A DNA stretch of 64,000 nucleotides from Mycoplasma sp. Ms02 (GCF_019720735.1 NZ_CP081302.1:248001-312000); one strand, 5' to 3'. Positions 1-11,474 are shown, numbered from the stretch's first letter. Notes: a model not told the origin generated them from the sequence alone. Numbers and translations are program-made.

Positions 1-1347
1 GAAAACGGTGTTACAACAATTAGAGCAAACTTCAGCCACGGTGACCACGCTGAACAATTAGGTAAATTTGAAATTGCTAACAAAGTTTCTAGAGATTTAA
101 ACATTCCTGTTTCATTATTACTTGACACAAAAGGACCTGAAATCCGTGTTGGTAAAATGAAAGATGGAGCACAAGTTATTCAAGCTGGAACAGAGTTAAT
201 GATTTGAACTACAGAAGACAAATTTAAATCATTAGAAGGAACAGAAACAGAAATTTCTGTTGCTTACGACATGTCAAAAGACTTAGTAGTAGGAAACCAA
301 GTTCTTTTAGATGACGGTAAATTATCAACAGTAGTTACAGAAGTTGGAAAAGGGTATGTTAAAGCTAAAGCTGAAAACACACACAAACTTAAAACAAACA
401 AAAGAATTAACTTACCAGGTGTTGATTTCTCATTACCATTCCTAGCTCAAAAAGATATCGATGATGTTATTTTCGGAATTAAACACGGAATTAACTATGT
501 TGCAGCATCATTCGTTAACTCAGCTAAAAACGTTAAAGAATTACGTGAATTATTAAATGCTAATGGTGGAGAACACGTAAAAATTATTTCAAAAATTGAA
601 TCACACTTAGGTGTTATGAACATTGATGAAATTTTAGAGTACTCAGATGCAATTATGGTTGCACGTGGAGACTTAGGTCTTGAAATTCCTTACTATGACG
701 TTCCTTACTACCAAAAAAGAATGATCAGAAAATGTCGTGAAGCAGGTAAACCAGTTATCGTTGCTACACAAATGCTTGATTCAATGGAAAACAACCCACA
801 CCCAACTCGTGCAGAAGTAACAGACGTTTACTACGCAACAGAATTAGGTGCAGACTCAACAATGCTTTCAGGAGAATCAGCAAACGGAAACTTCCCAGTT
901 GAAGCTGTTAAAGTTATGTCAGCAATCAACAGAAGAGCAGAAAAAGAATTCTACTCAAGAAACTACTACGATGTTCAATTGGAAGAAGTTCGTAAAAACT
1001 CAGACGAATCACAACGTTCATTAATTGCTTACGAAGTTGCAAACAAAACACGTCGTGGAGCATACAAATTCGCTATTGTTCTTTCAAGAACAGGTCAATT
1101 ATTAAGCGAAGTGGCAAAATTCCGTCCAAACTCATTAATCGTTGGTGTTGTTAACGACGCAAAACAAATTGGAGCATTCGGAATTACATCTTCAGTATTT
1201 ACTTCATTAGATTCGTTAGCTTTATTCCCAGCTATTAAAGAAGATCATGAAAAAGCACTTGACGCATTAGCACCTTACGGAGCTAAATCAGGTGATAGAT
1301 ACTTAGTTGTGGAAAACCACCAAATTACAGAACACATCGTAAAATAA
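1..1347 (+). CDS. pyk: Pyruvate kinase, 3' part (5' end outside window)
   Basis: Catalyses the last step of glycolysis, phosphoenolpyruvate plus ADP to pyruvate plus ATP, in the cytoplasm. The frame is open from base 1, so the start lies upstream. Visible family motifs are RANFSHG near the start, LLDTKGPEIR, the active-site block KIISKIES, IMVARGDLG and PVIVATQMLDSM. One TGA (bases 205-207) is read as tryptophan. The C-terminal allosteric-like domain is complete, ending in two stop codons (TAA TAA). A terminator follows. Recognition is firm; only the missing N-terminus is uncertain. Confidence 0.97.
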
Positions 1348-1360
1348 TAATTAATACAAA

Positions 1361-1388
1361 AAACTCAGACAAACTGAGTTTTTTTATC
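1361..1388 (+). terminator. Rho-independent terminator of pyk
   Basis: Stem AAACTCAG / CTGAGTTT with a five-base loop, running directly into a run of T. It lies 14 bases after the pyk stop codon. Confidence 0.9.
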
Positions 1389-1407
1389 TGCGCCTTAAGA
1401 TATTAAA

Positions 1408-1430
1408 AAAATCTGCTTTGTGCAGATTTT
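1408..1430 (-). terminator. Hairpin terminator for the small minus-strand ORF
   Basis: Nine-base-pair stem AAAATCTGC / GCAGATTTT with a TTTGT loop. The A-run on its left side gives a T-run on the minus strand, so it fits the end of the 37-codon ORF at 1473-1586. It could also act on the plus strand as a second pyk terminator. Confidence 0.65.
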
Positions 1431-1472
1431 TAAATCATTTATTATTTATTCATTTATTTAATTAGTTTAATT

Positions 1473-1586
1473 TTAGTATTCAGCGTAAATACCAAATAAA
1501 GCGGCTGCACCTGTTTGCATACCTTTATCGTTTCAAATGTTTTTAGCTACTTTTTTAGCTTCTTTTCTATCTTTTTTTGTATACAT
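1473..1586 (-). CDS. Small basic 37-aa peptide, function unknown
   Basis: A 37-codon ORF preceded by a near-perfect ribosome binding site (GGAGGTG, about 8 bases before ATG) and followed by a hairpin terminator. The translation starts MYTKKDRKEAKKVAKNIW (TGA as Trp) and ends GAAALFGIYAEY. The N-terminal half is strongly basic with many lysines; the C-terminal half is small-residue rich and hydrophobic, without a full membrane helix. I do not recognise a family. The strong translation signal and flanking terminator argue that it is real. It may be a bacteriocin-like or regulatory small protein; this is a guess. Confidence 0.6.
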
Positions 1587-1978
1587 TTAAAACACCTCCG
1601 TTCTTTTTATTTATAAAAATTATTAAATTGAAAAATTAATTGATATGTTATATAGTTTTAATTATTTATCATATTGTGAACTTAAAAATAAGTTGCTTTA
1701 TTATTTTAGCATGAAAAATAATTTTAACAAGCAAAAAATTATTTTATTTTTGATACGTTTTTAAAATATAAAAGTGCAAAATTGCTAGTTTTTTGATCTT
1801 AATTTTGATTTTTTAAATTTTTAAGCATTATTAAAAATATGCAAACATTTACACATTGATAATTATTTGTTTTTAAAACAAAATTTTTTTAATTTTTTTA
1901 GACTTGAAAAACGCAATCAAAGATCGTAATATCTAATAAATCTTCTTGCGTGTATAATTAAACTCAGAAGGATACGAG
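1587..1978. other. AT-rich intergenic region, promoters only
   Basis: Nearly 400 bases with no convincing gene. It separates the leftward small ORF from the rightward membrane-protein array and so must hold divergent promoters. The one clear element is a TATAAT hexamer at 1953-1958, about 20 bases before the first ATG of the array. No clear -35 box is visible. Confidence 0.5.
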
Positions 1979-2563
1979 ATGCATGAGAATTCAGTTACTT
2001 ACTTAATAAGTGGAACACTAGTTTGTTTATTTTTAATTTATTTTTGTTTGTCTTTTTATTTCACGTTGAATTTCGACATTAATTTTTGGATAATCAAAGA
2101 CCTTACTAACAATAGAATTAAATAAAAAGTTGAAGCTGAACTTTATCAAGAAGCTAATCATGTTTTAAAATGTCATTATAACAAGGCAAGGTATAACTTT
2201 TATATTAATATTAGTGCTTTAATAGTTTTGCTAGGTTTTGTAGGATTTTGTTTGGTGAGATCAATTTTCTATTCTGAAATCATTTGAGCTGCATTTGCAT
2301 CGGGTTCATCAGTTTTGATATGGTTAGCTATCAAAAAAGTCTTCGAAAGCTTTTGAATATTAAAAGAAGGCAAGTCTGCAATTGCAGATTTTCAAGTAAA
2401 TCTGCAAACTCAGGATGTAAGTGAAATTATTTTAGTTTCTAAAATAACACAAGAGGATATCGATCTTTATCAAAATTCCAAAATTATGTGTAGTCAAAGA
2501 TACAAACACATCAAATTAATAATTTTGATAAATCAAATCAAAAAGGGATTGTCATATGAGTAA
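1979..2563 (+). pseudogene. Type A three-helix membrane protein, broken by an in-frame TAA
   Basis: First member of the array. The frame starts MHENSVTYLISGT with an N-terminal membrane helix, then FDINFWIIKDLTNN, and meets TAA at 2123-2125. The same frame then continues open for 145 more codons with two further membrane segments and stops at 2561-2563. The junction motif aligns with FESHYWIIQRLSDK of the second A gene and FEIHYWILQTISNK of the third, so this is an inactivated copy of that family. TAA is a true stop in mycoplasmas, unlike TGA. Two separately translated pieces are possible but less likely. Confidence 0.75.
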
Positions 2564-2608
2564 AGAAATAGTAAAAAGTAGAACATACAAGTAATAAAGG
2601 TAAAAATA

Positions 2609-3283
2609 ATGCTCATATTTATTTTTGTTTTAAAGTGAGTAGTTCTTTACTCAATATGTCTTTATCAATTAAATTCTTATAATAAACTAAATTGACCAAT
2701 TATTCTTTTAACTATTCTTTAAAATCATCAAAAACTAACAGAAATCCCCGAGCATATAATGAAAACTGCTCAAAAGACCTATGAAATAGCCACAAAAGGA
2801 ACTAAAAGGTTTTTTAAAATCATTATTGCTTTAAATATTCTTTCGATAATAAAAATTATCATTTTGCTATTTTTATTTGAATTCATTTTAGCTTTTGCCT
2901 TAATGCACGTGGCACTAGTTGCTATCCCAATCTTTATTTATTTTCAGATAATGATTGATATTCCTAAAAATTGAATCAAATACAATCACAGAAGATTAAA
3001 AATTTTAAGCGATACTGAATTCATCCCTGATCCAAACTATAACCCTTACAACGAAACAGAACCTCTTTATGAGTTTCGAAGCATGCCTTCAAGTATTTTT
3101 AGCTTTTATTGAACTTTTAGGATTATTAAAAAGCAAAAAGATAAAGAGTTTGAAAAACAAGTCATTCTGCTTCATCTTTATGTTTCAGAAAAAACTAATT
3201 TTTCATTTGAAAAGGATACACACTCTTTTTTCTTTTGAAAATATGAACAATTAAAATCAAAAGCATTATCTGGTGGAAGATAA
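2609..3283 (+). pseudogene. Type B three-helix membrane protein, broken by an in-frame TAA
   Basis: The frame begins MLIFIFVLKWVVLYS (one membrane helix) and reaches TAA after 37 codons, then stays open in the same frame to 3283 with two more helices (ALNILSIIKIIILLFLF and ALMHVALVAIPIFIYF). The tail contains EFIPDPNYNP and a C-terminal block, FEKQVILLHLYVSEKT, matching FKKDILLIYLFISEKT in the intact B gene at 6711-7385. Total length, 224 codons, equals that of the intact gene. It is therefore a recently inactivated paralogue; either piece could still be translated. Confidence 0.75.
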
Positions 3284-3292
3284 TGCTTTTTT
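3261..3292 (+). terminator. Rho-independent terminator overlapping the B1 stop
   Basis: Ten-base-pair stem AAGCATTATC / GATAATGCTT with an eight-base loop, followed by T6. The stop codon of the preceding reading frame lies in the right arm. Confidence 0.88.
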
Positions 3293-3357
3293 AAACATGA
3301 ACACGCAAATGGCAAGTCATCTGGCATTAAATCAATAAATATATAATTTATAATGAG

Positions 3358-3912
3358 ATGCAAATGGATTTAAATCACTTTTATTTAGGAATTTGAGCAA
3401 TATTTCTTTGCTTTACCAGTTACTATGGAGTTTTTTTGAGAAAACTTTGCATAAAATTTGAATCCCACTATTGAATTATTCAGAGGTTATCAGATAAAGA
3501 AACTTTATCAAAAATCAGTTATCAAACAAAAAAAGACGCTTATCACGTTATGGATTGCAACTCAAGATTTATATTTTTACCGTTTTTAATAGGAATTTTG
3601 GTTTCACTATTTCAAGAAGTATTTTTAGTTCTTACAATTTTATTTTTTGGTTTTGATAGTAATTATGCCGATATTCTGCTTTTGGTAATTTTTGGCACAA
3701 TATTTCTTTTTTATTTTCGTGACACATTAAGAACTGGTCGTGTTTTTGCATTATACAAAAAGGAAGTCAAAAAGATAAAAACCTCACTTTCAGAAAATTT
3801 TGAAATTAAGCAAGATAAACATAGGCTCAAATACTATTTTAAATGCTCAAATTCACAAATCCACAAAGACCTAATTGCAAATCAAATAAATACAATAAAA
3901 TTAAACCAATAA
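3358..3912 (+). CDS. Type A three-helix membrane protein, intact copy
   Basis: A 184-aa membrane protein of unknown function. Helix 1 is near residues 7-24. A conserved linker FESHYWIIQRLSDK is followed by AYHVMDCNSRFIFLPF, then helices at about residues 70-95 and 98-118, then a basic cytoplasmic-type tail. It aligns with the type A copy at 4750-5352 (FEIHYWILQTISNK and AVHTLECNIKDIFVPLF). Two TGA codons encode Trp. The start at 3358 could equally be the ATG at 3364; no strong ribosome binding site decides. TATAAT-like hexamers sit just upstream. I infer an immunity-type or structural role only from its neighbours. Confidence 0.65.
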
Positions 3913-3950
3913 GATACGAAAAGAACTTAAACACAGTACTAAAGGATAAA

Positions 3951-4626
3951 ATGAACGCTTACGCTCTAATATTATTATCATTGTTTTTAATTTGTATTTT
4001 CCTTTTTAAAGTTTTAACATCAAATGTAAATGATTTGTTAATTGGTGCGTACTTTATAAAGAGAACTTATTGACAAAAGCATATTCTAGAAATTCCTATG
4101 ATGATATGAGAATCTGCTGTTACTTTGCATAAATATGCAATAAAAGAGTAATCCGAATTTCATTAGCAATAGTTGGATCAATTCTATTCTTTTCTAATGC
4201 GACATTTATAATGTGTCTATTCCATGATAGTGGTTTCTGTCTGTTGCAATGTTAGCCATAGGATCAGGAATTTTATTAATAGTAACGCTTGAGCTATGAA
4301 CCGATTACTTATTTTGCAAACCTAATTACAAAAAGACTATTAAGAAAATTAATATTAATCCTGATTTGACTTTTGAACCTGATTTACAGTTTATTCCAGA
4401 AACTTTATAAAAAGACACAGAAGAGAGTCATGATCAATGAATGGGCTTCATTGTAATTCCAGGGCTTTTGAGTATGGTTCAAAAAATTAAGGACAAAAAG
4501 ATCGTAAAAGATTATCTTTTACTACTTCTTTTTGTTTCGGAAAAACTTGATAATTACATAAAAGCTGATGCACGTTCAATTCTTATAATGAAATATCGGG
4601 ACTTAATTGAACGACAAGAAAATTAA
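3951..4626 (+). pseudogene. Type B membrane protein, frameshifted remnant
   Basis: Starts MNAYALILLSLFLICIFLF in a B-like arrangement. The first frame ends after about 65 codons, pieces of the expected protein continue in other frames (ISLAIVGSILFFSNATFIM, then AMLAIGSGILLIVTLELW), a TAA follows the family motif FEPDLQFIPETL, and the remaining part (VKDYLLLLLFVSEK) corresponds to the B-type C-terminus. At least two frameshifts and one nonsense codon are needed to restore the gene, so this is the most decayed copy in the array. Confidence 0.75.
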
Positions 4627-4637
4627 AGAGGACAAGG

Positions 4638-4671
4638 TAGAGCTAAGTTTAAAAACTGTGCTCTATTTTTT
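4638..4671 (+). terminator. Terminator after the B2 remnant
   Basis: Outer stem TAGAGC / GCTCTA with a possible inner stem AGTTT / AAACT, followed by a T-run. It separates the decayed B copy from the intact A3 operon. Confidence 0.75.
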
Positions 4672-4725
4672 AAAGAATTGTTCATAAATTTATAAGGACA
4701 AAAGTTCTTAGACTGTTATCATTTA

Positions 4726-4731
4726 TATACT
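4726..4731 (+). promoter_or_regulatory. Candidate -10 box of the A3 operon
   Basis: TATACT hexamer, 18 bases before the A3 start codon and downstream of a terminator. No convincing -35 box; mycoplasma promoters often lack one. Confidence 0.4.
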
Positions 4732-4749
4732 ACTAAAAGCGAGGTTTAA

Positions 4750-5352
4750 ATGAATTCTTCTACTTTTTTTACATCCATTTTTAATAATGAATACTTGTTT
4801 CACTTTACTATCATTATTTGAGTAGGCTTTCTGTTTTTTGTATATAGTGGTGCTTTTAATAGAGTTTTGGCTTTTTTTTCTAAAAAATTTGAAATTCATT
4901 ATTGAATTTTACAAACGATTTCAAACAAAAGTCTTATAGACAAAATGAGAAAAGAAGACAAAGAAAATGCAGTGCATACTTTGGAATGTAATATAAAAGA
5001 CATTTTTGTTCCACTTTTTGTTAGTCTTTTAACTTTACTTTTTCAAGGACTTTTTTTATTTTTTTCGATAGCAGTTTTCTCTGTCCATGGAATATATTAT
5101 TTATTAGCAGTAGTTGTAGCATCTGTGTGAATAATGAGTATGTATGTTTTTTTCATTATCAAAACATACAGCGTATACTCGGAGTATCAAAAAAAAGCAA
5201 AAAAGATAAAGAATGATTTTTTTCCTGATTTTGATTATATGAAAAATTTTAGCTCAAAGATAAAGTTTAAGAAATGTGTACACAAGTCTAAACACGATGA
5301 CTTATTAGTATACTTATTAAAAAACACTGAGGAGATAACATATGAAAAGTAA
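4750..5352 (+). CDS. Type A three-helix membrane protein, first gene of a toxin-like operon
   Basis: A 200-aa protein with membrane helices near residues 15-35, 77-102 and 107-132 and a lysine-rich tail ending in HDDLLVYLLKNTEEITYEK. Linker motif FEIHYWILQTISNK is shared with the other A copies. The tail contains FFPDFDYM, echoing the F-x-P-(D/N)-x-x-Y/F motif of the B proteins, so A and B look like branches of one family. Its last 11 bases overlap the start of the 455-aa gene, which suggests translational coupling. GAGG lies before the ATG. The function is unknown; a membrane immunity or secretion helper role is an inference from position. Confidence 0.7.
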
Positions 5353-6709
5353 ATTATTAAAAACATTGGATGTATACCAGCCATTAACTATGTCTGCAAC
5401 GAGCGTTGTTCCCAACACCAACACTGCGCATATTTTAAAAATAAGTACTGATGACGATATACAAGCACTAGGCTCAGAGCTTCTTTTTAGACTTTCTTAC
5501 CAGATAGCTGATAATAAAATTTCCACAAAGAAAATCATGGAAGGTTTCTCAAAAGAAGATATTAAAAATATTTTAATAACCATTTTATATCAAATGAAGT
5601 CTCAATTCATAGTGAATCAAGATCAAATAAATGCTATTATTAATGTAAATTTTGAAAAAGCATATCCCAAACTTAGAAAAGAAATCTCTAAATATTCTAT
5701 AGCTTCAAAAAAAACTCTTTCTGCAATGGTCGTTTCAGAAGGTGTTTCAGAGGAAGAAATTTCGTATTTGAGCACTCCAGAAGGGACATACATAAATATA
5801 GAATCTGGGGAGGAATTCTCAAATTCTAAATATATCGGCTTGTTAGCCGGCAGATTAGAAAAACTTTCTGACACATTTCGTGTTTTAAAAGAAAATTTGA
5901 TTAAGGCAAAATGAGATATAAAAATTAATTACATAATGGCTGGGGTTTATAAAACACTCGTATCTGCAGCATTTACAGGTTTAGGAGAAGCAGCAAATGT
6001 CGCATTGCCTCCTGTGGCAGGACAATTGGTTTCTGCAGGATTGTCTCTTTCAAGTTGACTTATTACAGAGGGTATAGACTCTCATAGCGACGAAGTGAGA
6101 AATGGGATATTATTTGTAAATGATTTAATAGATAAAATAAGTAAAATTGAAAAGTATCCCATATCGAAAACTATATCCTTTATTTCTAACTACAAAACTG
6201 GTGTTGAAATCGGAAGTTCACTTTCTAAAGCAAAAAAGTATTTTTCATTATTAAACAAAGGTGGGCAAATAGTGAAAAGTGTATCAAAGTGAACCAAATT
6301 CATTCCAATAATATCAATCGGTGCAGACATTATTCTAAACGGCATTCAAGCAACAGCTAAAATATATGAAACTAACATAACCATAGAAGAAAAGATAAAC
6401 GAAATAGAAAAAACATTTTGATTATCAAGAAAAGTAAATCAGGAAATAAATGATTTAAATGTCAAATGGTTTGTCATAGAAGAAACTCCTTTAACTAAAT
6501 CTTACAAAAAGGGTGGTACTGGTGGCAAGAATTTAAAATTCAAAAACTCTGCCACAAAAGAAGTTTTTACTTTAGAAGAAATGCTTTCAAAAAGCAAGTA
6601 CGAACTTCGTTTGATGGGTCTTGAAAAAGTTCAAATCAAGAAAACAGGAGCAGGAGAATGATATATAAGAACATTGAAAAACAATTTAATGATTGATAGT
6701 TTAGGATAG
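5342..6709 (+). CDS. 455-aa protein of unknown function, possible toxin or bacteriocin-like effector
   Basis: Single copy in the middle of the A/B array and overlapping the A gene before it. There is no signal peptide. Residues 1-190 are mostly polar and helical. Residues about 200-230 form a Gly/Ala-rich hydrophobic stretch (GVYKTLVSAAFTGLGEAA onward), followed by an amphipathic region. The final 80 residues form a basic, Gly-containing domain (YKKGGTGGKNLKF, then EWYIRTLKNNLMIDSLG) that resembles the compact C-terminal domains of polymorphic toxins. Five TGA codons are read as Trp. I do not recognise the family. Toxin function is inferred from the coupled, repeated small membrane proteins around it. 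Confidence 0.55.
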
Positions 6710-6710
6710 C

Positions 6711-7385
6711 ATGTTTATATTTTTAATATTCTGTTTAGAGTTAATTTTTGTTTCAATTTATGTTTATTTGGTCGAACGAAACTTTCAATTTTTAAAACCA
6801 TTGTTTTTTCTAAAAGTACTTTCAGAAAGCGATTCATCTACAGAGATACCGAAACATATTCTTCAAAGTATTAATAATTTATTGAAATCGACAAAAAAGT
6901 CGCTCTTAAAAATATCAATCGTCCCTGTATTCTCGTCAGTATTGATTTTTTCTTTATCCGTTTTTTTCACACTTTTTGAATCAGATTGATTCTACGAAAA
7001 TATTCATATTTGAATATTCATAATTTTTGGAAATATTACTTTCCTAATTCTTAAATGATGACTTTATGGTATATATTTCTTTGCAGTTCGTCAAGAAACC
7101 GAAAAACTTGTTACAACAGAAAACTCACGTTTTGAGCCTAACTTACAGTATATTCCTAAAGAATATGTAACAAACGAAGGACAAAAAGCTATTTATTCAT
7201 TTTCTTTTTTCGATTTATCATTCAGCCTCAAAACTTTTGATTCATACAAAAAGAAACAATTTAAAAAAGACATATTACTAATTTACCTTTTCATTTCAGA
7301 AAAAACTGATTATTCTTTAGGTGAAGATAATCATTCACTCTTACTTCTTAAGTATAAAGAACTTCTTGAGGAAGAACAAAAGTAA
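6711..7385 (+). CDS. Type B three-helix membrane protein, intact copy
   Basis: A 224-aa protein starting one base after the stop of the 455-aa gene, so almost certainly co-translated. Helices lie near residues 2-21, 62-87 and 97-125. The tail carries RFEPNLQYIPKEYV and the block KKDILLIYLFISEKTDYSLGE that defines type B; the decayed copies at 2609-3283 and 3951-4626 share both. Four TGA codons encode Trp. A strong terminator follows. Its role is unknown; as a partner of the 455-aa protein it may be an immunity or export factor. Confidence 0.7.
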
Positions 7386-7390
7386 ATAAA

Positions 7391-7413
7391 AAACCTGTGG
7401 TACAGGTTTTTTT
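7391..7413 (+). terminator. Terminator of the A3-455aa-B3 operon
   Basis: Stem AAACCTGT / ACAGGTTT with a GGT loop and a T7 run, six bases after the last stop codon. It may also serve fba on the other strand. Confidence 0.9.
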
Positions 7414-7418
7414 GTTTA

Positions 7419-8282
7419 CTAAGCTTTGTTATTTGAACCAAATTCGTGAATTTTAGCTCTAACTGTTTCACACATTGCGTCGTATCCAGGTTTTAATAAT
7501 TTACGAGGGTCAAAGTTTTTACCTTCTAAATCTTTACCTGAAAGAACGTATTCTCTTAAAGCTTTGTGGTTTGCTTGCTGTAGTTCTGTGTTAACGTTAA
7601 TTTTTGTAACACCTTTAGCAATAGCTTCTTGAATTTGATCAGCAGGGATACCACTTCCACCATGTAGAACGATTCCAATTCCAGCAGCTTCTGAAATTTC
7701 TTGTAGAACTTCAAAGTTTAATGATTTTCATGATTCAGGGTATGGACCGTGAATGTTACCAATACCAGCAGCTAGAACGTCGATTCCTAAAGCAGCCATT
7801 TTTCTTGCTTCTTCAGGATCTCCTAAATCACCGTTTCCAACGATTCCGTCTTCTTCTCCACCGATTGTTCCGATTTCAGCTTCCATCGACATGTTAGCAG
7901 CTTTAGCTAATTCAACTAATTCTTTTGTTTTTGCATAGTTTTCTTCAAATGGATAGTGTGAACCATCGAACATTAATGATGTATATCCAGCAGCGATAGC
8001 TTTTTTAGCACCTTCAAATGATCCGTGATCTAAGTGTAGAGCAACAGGAACTGTAATGTTTAAATCTTTAACAAGACCTTTAACCATACCTGTAACGACT
8101 TCAAATCCACCCATGTATTTTAGTGCACCTTCACTTGTTGCAATAATAACTGGTGAGTTTTCTGCTTGGGCTGTAACTAAAACAGCTTTTGTTCATTCTA
8201 AGTTATTAATGTTAATGTGAGGGATTGCGTATTTACCTTCTTTTGCTTTTTTAAGCATTTCTTTAGCATTTACCAATGACAT
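7419..8282 (-). CDS. fba: Class II fructose-1,6-bisphosphate aldolase
   Basis: Glycolytic, zinc-dependent aldolase that splits fructose-1,6-bisphosphate into dihydroxyacetone phosphate and glyceraldehyde-3-phosphate. The 287-aa product has VPVALHLDHG (catalytic Asp and zinc-binding His), SLMFDGSHYPFEEN, EAEIGTIGGEEDG, GNIHGPYP and GIGIVLHGGSGIP, with NVNTELQ near the end. Trp is encoded by TGA in two places. AGGAG precedes the ATG by six bases. It is the second gene after rpoE on this strand; only 44 bases separate them, so the two are probably co-transcribed. Confidence 0.97.
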
Positions 8283-8326
8283 TTTTTCTCCTAATATTAC
8301 TGAAGTATTTAATATTTAGCAACTTT

Positions 8327-8575
8327 TTATAATTCTCTTGCTGATCAAAGACCATCTTTGTCTCTTACAAAACGACCATCAACAGTTAATAAACGGTATA
8401 ACTCACCCATTTTTTTAACTCTTAAATCATCATAAGATTGATTCTCTGATACAAGCGTATTATTTCAGTGTTCTTTTAAATTATTTTCAACGACTTCGAA
8501 AATTTGATCGAATTCAAATGAAAGCGTTGCGTCTTCACAAACAACGCTTAATGCAATGTCCAACATTGTTTTCAT
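8327..8575 (-). CDS. rpoE: RNA polymerase delta subunit, short mollicute form
   Basis: An 82-aa protein matching the HARE-HTH domain of RpoE: MKTMLDIALSVV at the start and LYRLLTVDGRFVRDKDGLW at the end, the latter equivalent to the conserved DGRF...W block. The acidic unstructured tail of Bacillus RpoE is absent, as expected for a minimal form. Delta associates with RNA polymerase and modulates promoter selectivity and recycling. It has AAGGAG before the ATG and lies directly upstream of fba. Two TGA-Trp codons. Confidence 0.75.
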
Positions 8576-8660
8576 AGTTGCTCCTTCTATATTTCTATAC
8601 TATTATAAAATAATATTATTTTTAGTCGCCTAATTAATCAAAAAAATGCTAAAAAGTAAT

Positions 8661-8687
8661 TTAGCAATTAAATATTTTATTTGCTAA
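8661..8687 (+). promoter_or_regulatory. CIRCE-like HrcA operator upstream of grpE
   Basis: Inverted repeat TTAGCAATT-N9-ATTTGCTAA, matching the spacing and outer bases of CIRCE (TTAGCACTC-N9-GAGTGCTAA). It lies about 20-30 bases upstream of TATAAT boxes at 8706-8716. By family knowledge it would bind the heat-shock repressor HrcA; no hrcA gene is in this window. Confidence 0.75.
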
Positions 8688-8742
8688 AAATTGAACTTTT
8701 TGCTCTATAATATAATTAACAAAATGTTGCAGAGGAGACAAT

Positions 8743-9588
8743 ATGAAGATAGAACTTAAAGACGTTTTAAAAGCAAAATTTGAAGTTTACAATCAATTTG
8801 AAACTTTAGTTGAAGAACTTTCAGGTGAAAAGGAATTAGTAATTGGTGAAGATCAATTTTTAGAAGAATTCGATGAAAAATTGATTGGATTAAAAGTTAA
8901 AGAAAAGTTAGAAATCGATCATAACTTAAAAATGCACGGATCTGCTGGTGATGTAATGTCGATGCTGGTTCATGTTGTGATTTCAGATATTAAACTGACA
9001 AAAGCAAAGCATGAAAAAACAGAAGCTAGTGTGAAAGATTTGCAAAAACAAATTAAAGAATTAGAAGAACAAAACGCTAAACTACAAGCTCAAAATGCTC
9101 AAATGCAACTTGAGTCTCAAATTCAAGCACAAGCTTACAAAAGCAAAGCTGCTGAATTAGCACAAAAAGCAAAGAAAGAACTAGAAGCATCAATAGCACA
9201 AAAACAAGAATTAATGGATCAAGAAAAAGCAAATGTAAAAGCCTTTGCTCTTCAATCATTTACAGAAGATTTTTTAGTGCCTTATGCAAACTTCTTGCTA
9301 GCAACTAAGGCTGCAAAAAGTACTGACAATCCAGTTCTTAATAACTATATTATAGGATTTGAAATGATTGACAGACAATTTAGATCAGTTTTAGATCAAC
9401 ACGGTATAGAAATTATTGAGCCACAACAAGGAGAAGAATTCAATCCTGAAAATCACTTTGCAATTGATATTCAAAATGATTCAAATTTCGAAGACAACAA
9501 AATTATTAAAATGAACAATTATGGTTTTAAATTAAATGGTAGATTGGTTAAACCTGCACAAGTTGTTGTAAATAAATTTAGCAAATAA
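8743..9588 (+). CDS. grpE: GrpE nucleotide exchange factor with an N-terminal FKBP/trigger-factor-like extension
   Basis: Cochaperone that releases ADP from DnaK. The C-terminal half is typical GrpE: a long Gln/Lys-rich coiled coil (about residues 95-165), then FALQSFTEDFLVPYANFLLATKAA and the beta domain ending in RLVKPAQVVVNKF. At 281 aa it is longer than usual (about 200). The extra first 85 residues (ELVIGEDQFLEEFDEKLIGL and VKEKLEI) resemble the peptidyl-prolyl isomerase domain of trigger factor; that is a motif impression. Strong AGAGGAG before the ATG. It sits just upstream of dnaK under CIRCE control. Confidence 0.88.
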   Translation: MKIELKDVLKAKFEVYNQFETLVEELSGEKELVIGEDQFLEEFDEKLIGLKVKEKLEIDHNLKMHGSAGDVMSMLVHVVISDIKLTKAKHEKTEASVKDLQKQIKELEEQNAKLQAQNAQMQLESQIQAQAYKSKAAELAQKAKKELEASIAQKQELMDQEKANVKAFALQSFTEDFLVPYANFLLATKAAKSTDNPVLNNYIIGFEMIDRQFRSVLDQHGIEIIEPQQGEEFNPENHFAIDIQNDSNFEDNKIIKMNNYGFKLNGRLVKPAQVVVNKFSK

Positions 9589-9604
9589 ATGTTTAGACTG
9601 CTAA
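9578..9604 (+). promoter_or_regulatory. CIRCE-like HrcA operator between grpE and dnaK
   Basis: TTAGCAAAT-N9-GACTGCTAA, closer to the CIRCE consensus in its right arm than the upstream copy. The grpE stop codon lies at the end of the left arm. A TATAAT follows at 9613-9618. Confidence 0.85.
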
Positions 9605-9612
9605 AAATGTGT

Positions 9613-9618
9613 TATAAT
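9613..9618 (+). promoter_or_regulatory. -10 box of dnaK
   Basis: TATAAT nine bases after the CIRCE element and about 43 bases before the dnaK start, so HrcA binding would block polymerase here. Confidence 0.7.
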
Positions 9619-9658
9619 AATATTAACTTAAATGAAGATTAAGTTTTAGGAGGATTAA

Positions 9659-11437
<1,779 letters not shown>

Positions 11438-11445
11438 TTATAATG

Positions 11446-11474
11446 AAAAACACACTGCATGTGTGTTTTTTTTC
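11446..11474 (+). terminator. Terminator of dnaK
   Basis: Stem AAAAACACAC / GTGTGTTTTT with a TGCAT loop and a T-run. Confidence 0.9.
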
